This document shows positions 53,701 through 64,000 of a stretch of 64,000 nt of DNA, piece after piece. The first letter of the stretch is position 1, and each line of letters begins with the position of its first letter. The notes beneath the pieces were generated by a model. The model was not told the DNA's origin and did not search any database. It saw only the letters and a program-made list of their open reading frames with translations. A program made the translations under genes and the position numbers. The stretch comes from Epinephelus fuscoguttatus (Eukaryota > Chordata > Actinopteri > Perciformes > Serranidae), in the NCBI RefSeq assembly GCF_011397635.1, contig NC_064758.1:22404513-22468512 (forward strand), read 5' to 3'.

Positions 53701-54611
53701 TGGAGCTGAATCGCCTCCTTTAAACAAACATGAGGGAACCAAGGCAACAGGACATAATGACCACTGAGCCTCGTGGTCAATAGACTGGCATGGAAACAAA
53801 CTCACCTCCTTCCCCAAATCATCATCACCTATAAGCCCAACAGACTCAAATTACAAGACCACACATCCCTTGTGCTAACTTTTCCCTTCTCTGGTATCTT
53901 AACTCTACACACGGTGTGGTAATGTTCAACGTATGCTGATAAAAAAGAAATGTTTTAAGTGTTATCAAACTGTACTGGTGTTATGCAAATGGGAAACATG
54001 TAGCATATAAGGGCGAGGAGCAGAAGACGTAACATATGGAAGTTCTAGTAAACACTGAAGCGAGCACTTCAAGCACTTGTTAGTAACATATGTTCATTTC
54101 CCACTCACAATATGTGAAGGAGGCCAACATTAGTCTTACTAAAATCAACACTGTTGGATTGTGCCAATTTAAATGTGCCATCAGAAAATGCTTCATGACT
54201 ATTTTCTTTATTATGTGTTGAATTTTAATGCCTAAAGTCAAACATAGCACTTGAAGAGGGGTTCTTGCATATTCAAACATATGTTCAACTGGGTGAAGCA
54301 GGTCAGCCATCTTTTAAAATGTTCAGAAAGTTACATGTGTCACACCTCAGAGCAACAAATTTCATATTTTACTGGCTTTAAATTTATTCTATCAACTCCT
54401 CATCCATAAGAAATGAAACATTAATATGTACATTAAACTGTTATAGCTGGATCAACTGACACCTAATTTCAGCTTTGGATGGGTTGTTATTCATGAGGTA
54501 GAAAAGGCTACTTAATAAAAATAAAATGAATGTCCTCACCTCTTTGCACATGGGCAGCTCCGCAGAGGCTTGTGCAAAAAGCAGCCCCAGTAAAAGGTGT
54601 CTTAGGTGCAT
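39603..54611 (-). CDS. elapor1: ELAPOR1 (KIAA1324/EIG121), endosome-lysosome associated type I membrane protein (complete)
   Basis: Coding exons 5' to 3': 54540-54611, 50025-50145, 49366-49546, 48789-48936, 48618-48698, 48389-48494, 48145-48294, 47806-47894, 47404-47581, 46987-47115, 46598-46688, 46395-46500, 46166-46303, 44928-45191, 44251-44427, 44020-44170, 42559-42652, 42326-42427, 42008-42134, 40045-40223, 39770-39935, 39603-39686. All phases agree; total 977 codons (human 1013). A signal peptide ([17 protein letters not shown]) opens it, followed by YHFEYTECD, repeated cysteine-rich GCC2/GCC3-type motifs ([23 protein letters not shown]), a later cysteine-rich lumenal region related to mannose-6-phosphate-receptor domains, one membrane helix ([16 protein letters not shown], exon 40045-40223) and a cytoplasmic tail with [22 protein letters not shown] and DGFDSVPLK. 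Mammalian ELAPOR1 acts in endolysosomal trafficking, autophagy and secretory-granule maturation. ELAPOR2 is the alternative, but linkage to CFAP276 favours ELAPOR1. Confidence 0.93.
40229..40268 (-). repeat. (AC)20 microsatellite forming the acceptor of the ELAPOR1 transmembrane exon
   Basis: On the transcribed strand this reads (GT)20 followed directly by ttcag and the exon (first base 40223). It replaces the usual pyrimidine tract. Confidence 0.95.
40287..40600. mobile_element. gctgggcaatat-type element fragment
   Basis: Starts caggctgggcaatatggac and shares family features with 6926-7951 (ends, AT-rich body). The right end is unclear. Confidence 0.4.
41050..41250. mobile_element. hAT-like fragment
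   Basis: It begins cagtggttctcaaatggtgtgctgcag, a familiar hAT-type 5' end; no matching right end was found, so it appears truncated. It lies in an ELAPOR1 intron. Confidence 0.45.
43540..43880. repeat. Dispersed fish repeat
   Basis: Contains gttagcatgctaacatttgctaattagcact and later a phrase (aaccatgaatgtctgtacaaagttttct ... gttgttgagac) that recurs inverted at about 50345-50450. This is a common repeat of percomorph genomes. It lies in an ELAPOR1 intron. Confidence 0.6.
47727..47781 (-). repeat. CA/GT microsatellite near an ELAPOR1 splice donor
   Basis: A GT run with two GC interruptions on the + strand; on the transcribed strand it is a CA repeat beginning about 24 bases inside the intron after exon 47806-47894. 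Confidence 0.9.
48995..49285. mobile_element. Relic of the tagggctgggc-type element
   Basis: The sequence gagaaaatcaaatatcacgat ... gggttgactat matches the left part of the 6926-7951 element. Ends are eroded. Confidence 0.4.
50345..50460. repeat. Inverted fragment of the 43540-43880 repeat
   Basis: Phrases atgtctcaacaaccatt, acattcatggttcctattgga and ggtaatcctctgagttttcc are the reverse complement of parts of the repeat at 43740-43865. Confidence 0.5.
51017..51860 (-). pseudogene. Decayed LINE-1-like ORF2 C-terminal fragment
   Basis: On the - strand, interrupted frames read [17 protein letters not shown], then [13 protein letters not shown], then [21 protein letters not shown] with a zinc-knuckle-like Cys/His pattern, then [19 protein letters not shown]. 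This order matches the C-terminal end of fish LINE-1 reverse-transcriptase proteins. Stops and frameshifts show it is dead. It lies in ELAPOR1 intron 1, in the same orientation as the gene. Confidence 0.65.
52140..52860. repeat. Unclassified repeat-like region in ELAPOR1 intron 1
   Basis: AT-rich block with a 108-codon open frame on the + strand (52425-52751) that resembles no family I know, next to the LINE fragment. I suspect more retroelement debris. Confidence 0.25.
53542..53580 (+). repeat. CAG trinucleotide repeat
   Basis: About nine tandem CAG units with a CTG interruption, in ELAPOR1 intron 1 (CTG on the transcribed strand). Not coding. Confidence 0.85.
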
Positions 54612-55231
54612 CGTCGCCTCCTGTCAGTGCTGAAGTGATGGGGACGGAGGAGCAGAAGGTTGACCTGCGCCCTCAGGTGCTGCCCGCCCAACGGCTAGGG
54701 GCGGGGCCTCACTCTGAACGGTGAGCAAATACTGGGAGGTGATTGGCTGTTCTTACTCTGAGTCATCGTTTAATGTCTGACTGTTGAATCCCATGAGGCT
54801 GAGATGTATTTTACCTGCCTTCTGCTAGCATTTTAGGACATTTACTGTAGAAGTGAGTCGTTTCCGGTAGGCTGTTCAAGAAAATAGTTAGTATTTTTAG
54901 CGACCGACGGCTAAAGTAAAAAAAAAAAAAACAAACAAAAACAACGACGTATTTATTTCAAGGTAGTAAGTCAATCCGACATTTTTACAAAAATATATAG
55001 CAATTAAATGCCTGCGAATAATTTGTAAACATTTTTGACCCACAGCACGTGGTAAAAGGGAAATATCCGTCAACAGTCGTTTTCTTTTGAAAGGGTTTAA
55101 CCGGAAGTTTGTGGTTGCCTAGAAACCAGGCTGTGAACATTCTAGTAGGGTTCCTCATTAGCCAGAATAGAGGCTAACAATTGTAACTAAATTATGTTTT
55201 TCGTCTGCTGAGCTTCGTGTTGTCAGTAAAT
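54612..55231. promoter_or_regulatory. Shared head-to-head promoter gap of ELAPOR1 and CFAP276
   Basis: The two start codons are about 620 bp apart and diverge. Visible candidate sites near CFAP276 are an ETS-type ccggaag at 55101-55107 and gttgcctagaaac at 55114-55126, one mismatch from the RFX X-box GTNRCC-N(0-3)-RGYAAC. RFX factors drive ciliary genes, fitting CFAP276. Confidence 0.55.
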
Positions 55232-57996
55232 ATGTCAAGCCGGGATCCTTTCCCCTCCAAAAAGTTTGAGAACGACTTCAGTCTGAGCGGCTTCCGGCTG
55301 CAGCAGGTGGGTTTAATGATTAAAACTTAATATTTGTGTGGTGTCCGTGTTACTTAGCTCAACAAAATATAAGCTGAAGGCTAAACCAAATGTTACTTAA
55401 TGTGCTGAGATTTATTTCAAAATACAAATATTTTGGTACTGGTCAAAAGGCACTTTTCTCAATTTAATTTCAATTTAAATTCAATTCACATAGCTTTATT
55501 GGCATGAACAAAGATATGTTATTGCCAAAGTTATTATAATTTTCTCTATACATTAATTATTTTCTCTATTTAAGCAATCTACAAGGGTCAGATGTCCAAC
55601 ATACTGTTAACCAGTGATACTCAATTTGCGTCCTTTGGGCCAAATCTGGCCCCTGGTAGGCAGCTGGTTGGCCCCCCAACCATTTTCTAATTCACAATAC
55701 AAATAAATTGATTCACACTGGGGTTTTTTATTTTATTTTATACTTCTAATATAACTACGGTGCTTGAGTACATACAAAAGTATCAAAATAGAGCTTGTTT
55801 ATCAAAGAAGGTTCCTTCCATGCCCAGAATGTCCTTAATTCCTAGAAACACCCCTGCGTTCACCCTGTGCGGGACTGCTGTGACTGGCCCCTGGCCTTCT
55901 GTCATTATGCAAAAGTGGCCCCAGGGCAAAGCAAGTTGAGTATACCTGCTGTAAAAACCTGTTATTTTACATGAACATTATTAAAGTTACTAAATTTTGT
56001 GTTTTCTTGTCAGTTTGATACTGGGAATTAGTTACATGGCCTTATTAACCCTCAGGCAAAAATATGCTGATGAGCTCTAACTAACCCCCTGCTAAAATAT
56101 TACATGGCCCGTGGTTAACTGTGTGATATTTTACTTTAACACAAATGAGTTTAGAATCGTAACATGTAAGCCCAAAACTGAAATAATTAAGGTTTTAAAA
56201 CTGGATCTTGACACAGGAACTCACTTCAAAACAGGGCCTGAAAAGAATACCTCACCCACAAAATGACCATTTGTTTATCAGTTAGTCACCCTAAATTCAC
56301 CAAGAAAACTTTGTGTTTCTTGCATGCCTCCACAGAAAATGGTGAATGTACTGATTTACTGATTGATTAGGGACTGTATTTACCTACAGCAAAACCATAG
56401 GAAAACATCTGTTTGTAAACTGTCACACAACTGGTGCAGTGCAATCAAAGTCTCATTTATCCAGTCATGTGCTCAGGACTTCCGAAACGTGCATTTTTAC
56501 AAAAACAAATACAACTTAGTATTTAAAACTGAACTAAGAGTAAACTCATCTATCTTATCATCTATGCTCTCATCAAAGCCAGGTTTTTAGTGAAAATACA
56601 TGTGTTTGGGAAGTACTGAACACACGACTGGATAAATGAGACTTTGATTATACTGCACGAGTTGTATGAGAGTTTGTAAATTGATGTTTCGATAGAGTTA
56701 TGCTGTTGTTAAATGTGGTCCCCAATCAACAAATCAATATGTTGACAAACTATATATGACAAACTAATTTTTCCTCATAAATACACGGCAACACAGCATG
56801 ACTAACTGATATAAAAATAGTCATTTTTTGGGTGAAGTGCTCCTTTAAGATCATTTAATTAATCTGGTCCAGTTGCAAGGCTGTTATCATATCAGTTGAA
56901 ACTGTGCCTTAGTTGTGCATATTCTAATCACATATCCCCAAAGTTGTATTTAAATCATCACAAACCGGTTGCCAACAGGACCTTGCCCAGTTTATATCTG
57001 GGCAAAGTATACCTTGGGAAATCAATTGATGGTGTTCAAACAGCACTTAGCAAATGGAAGAAAGTATCTAAATGTAAATATACAGAGTATGCACATGGTT
57101 AGCCTTGTATATCCTGTCCCCTATACAGTCACAAAAACTCATTTCTCCAAGGTTCTCATTTAAGCAAACTATATTTCCAAGCATTTTAAATTTTTCAAGA
57201 AACATTAACATTTCTGAAGTGTTTTAGTTCACTATAGGTTATAGCTAAAGCAACATGCTTGTTTGACATGTTTGAGCTCAGTCATTGTTTGCTTATTATG
57301 TGGATTTTAGTAAAGGGAATTAACATCTGTGGTAAATAAAATCTGAAATATGTCAGTCAGGGTCTTCAAATCATTTGAACTATAATTTTCATCACAATAG
57401 ATATAATTTCTTTGTAAGTTTGTCATTAATTTTTCCCCTTTCCTACTGTGCAGAGGAAAACATATGATAAACCAACTCACCTCGCCCAAACAGAGGAACC
57501 CTGGAGTCGCCTCCATGATACAGCCACTTTGTCCAGCTCTCGGCGGAGTGTTATGCATTATGAGCATCAGGTAAAATCCATTGCTGTGACCTTCACTTAT
57601 GAAACCAGAAAGATATTTCAAGGTCAATACTTTGTATGCACCTTTTTTTTTTCCAACATCAGGCTCCAAACGACAGCCTCGACTTCCACCTGAAGTCCGT
57701 CTACGATCACCACAAGGACTACTTCTTGGGAAAGAACCAGATATTATACCAGAAGGAGACCGTAACTGCGGATCACAGGTGGGTGTTTGTGAATTTAGGT
57801 TTGTGGCCTGGCACAGTACAACTACACTGTGTTATAGTGGCATCTCAGGAGTCTAATTCAACCGTGTTAATCATTTTAAATGTTAACTTACAGGAAGGAG
57901 GAAAACTCAAAGCAGGACATGCTGGAAAAGGAACAAGAGACAGATATCAGAGTGTGGGTCGATCCACAGAGGCGCTCCATTTACAGCATTAAGTGA
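55232..57996 (+). CDS. cfap276: CFAP276 (C1orf194), cilia- and flagella-associated protein (complete)
   Basis: Coding exons 55232-55306, 57454-57570, 57663-57778, 57894-57996; phases agree and give 136 codons plus stop (human about 169). The first exon encodes [16 protein letters not shown], the second [15 protein letters not shown], the hallmark of the family, then [13 protein letters not shown]; the third has [14 protein letters not shown]; the fourth ends [12 protein letters not shown], equivalent to the human SIHSIQ region. The mammalian C-terminal extension is absent. CFAP276 is a microtubule inner protein of axonemal doublets in motile cilia. After the stop, a donor at 58004 and an acceptor ending 58206 suggest one intron in the 3' untranslated region. 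Confidence 0.92.
55612..55948. mobile_element. Short hAT-like element in CFAP276 intron 1
   Basis: Left end cagtgatactcaa and right end ttgagtatacctg are inverted repeats. Flanks ctgttaac (55604-55611) and ctgtaaaa (55949-55956) share 6 of 8 bases, fitting an aged 8-bp duplication. The body contains the 'tttgggccaaatctggcccc' type sequence common in hAT derivatives. Confidence 0.7.
56240..56852. mobile_element. MITE-like element related to the one at 1054-1924
   Basis: It has aatacctcacccacaaaatgaccatttgt at the left and ttttttgggtgaagtgctcctttaa at the right, the same inverted ends as 1054-1924, and shares the internal block gagttgtatgagagtttgtaaa. It is in CFAP276 intron 1. Confidence 0.5.
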
Positions 57997-58282
57997 AGCA
58001 CAGGTGACGTTTACTTATATTATAAACCCTAATAACTGCAGCAGGTGCGTGTGTGGAGAAACTAACATGAAGAAACCCTGAACTTCTGATTTAAGTCCCA
58101 GAGTCTGACTCCAGCGTACCCCCACTAATGTTTTTGGGAGAATCTGGGTATGTGTGGAGTAAGGTGGGTCCAAAATAACAATACATGTCCTTTTTCCTCT
58201 CCACAGGGCTTGACCAGAGAGAATGATGGCAGCCTCAATTCAACACTACTACTATCTCTGCTGCCAACATGAGAGCCCCGTA

Positions 58283-58473
58283 AATAAAGGAGTTCTTTCA
58301 GTGATTTTTTTGTCCTGCTTGTGTTTATACAAACGCTGTGGAAAGCAAATACAGTGATAAAAGGGATGCCTTTACACTGATGGTGTCAAGAATACAAATG
58401 AGGGAAGGTCAGATGTGAACATTCTAAATAAAGTTAACATAGCCATTTAGCACAGAAACAGCAGTATTTTATT
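58283..58473. terminator. Convergent poly(A) signals of CFAP276 and SMC5
   Basis: AATAAA on the + strand at 58283-58288 (CFAP276), and a second at 58427-58432; AATAAA on the - strand at the complement of 58468-58473 (SMC5). The two transcripts end within about 200 bp of each other. Confidence 0.5.
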
Positions 58474-58772
58474 AAAATATAAAAACGTTAACTGTTGAGG
58501 AAGAGATGAAACAGTTGCACATACAGTATTTTGCTTTCTCAAAAGTGGTTCTGCATTAATAGAAAAAATGTCTACTGCATCTGGACATAGTGTGGGGCTT
58601 GTCAAAGACTCTTTCCAAGGTCCATACAGCATATTCTATCTGAAATAAAACAGCTGAACACAAAATATTTATAATAAATGATAAACGTCAGTTGAATTTT
58701 TACAGCTGTAGAACTGGAACTCGTTGAACTGGAAACTAATTTGCGTAGGTCAGGACAGGTCGGACGGTAGGT

Positions 58773-63987
<5,215 letters not shown>

Positions 63988-64000
63988 CTGAGGGTCGGGA

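Overview
This window is nuclear DNA of a ray-finned fish, most likely a spiny-rayed (percomorph) teleost. The genes are split into many small exons with GT-AG introns, the proteins are vertebrate orthologues, and the introns hold fish-type repeats: short hAT-like elements, a tRNA-derived SINE ending in a typical fish tail, a decayed LINE-1 and GT/CA microsatellites. There is no bacterial-style organisation. All gene models were built by eye from reading-frame continuity, splice consensus and remembered protein families; no database was searched.

Layout from left to right. (1) 430-2798, + strand: the 3' end of an LHFPL-family tetraspan gene, best fit LHFPL5. (2) 4192-17353, - strand: complete SRPK1, an SR-protein kinase of 16 coding exons per transcript and 643 codons, meeting LHFPL5 tail to tail. 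(3) 17645-18573: a non-autonomous hAT element. (4) 20990-37823, - strand: complete MAPK14 (p38 alpha), 12 exons per transcript and 360 codons. (5) 39603-54611, - strand: complete ELAPOR1 (KIAA1324/EIG121), 22 exons and 977 codons. (6) 55232-58003, + strand: CFAP276 (C1orf194), head to head with ELAPOR1 across about 620 bp. (7) 58773 to the right edge, - strand: the C-terminal half of SMC5, tail to tail with CFAP276. LHFPL5-SRPK1-MAPK14 matches human 6p21, ELAPOR1-CFAP276 matches human 1p13, and SMC5 is on human chromosome 9, so the window joins blocks that are separate in human.

The most interesting signal is a pair of duplicated cassettes. SRPK1 carries two alternative 93-nt exons (4724-4816 and 6726-6818) with identical splice phases, encoding two versions of the alpha-G/docking segment; one looks SRPK1-like and the other SRPK2-like. 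MAPK14 carries two alternative 80-nt exons (25608-25687 and 26099-26178), the known CSBP1/p38-alpha choice. Both kinases thus appear to switch the same structural element, the start of the CMGC insert. Other points of note are a (GT)20 tract forming the acceptor of the ELAPOR1 transmembrane exon, a near-consensus RFX X-box in the CFAP276/ELAPOR1 promoter gap, a GC-AG intron in SMC5 and a TCTCGCGAGA element upstream of MAPK14.
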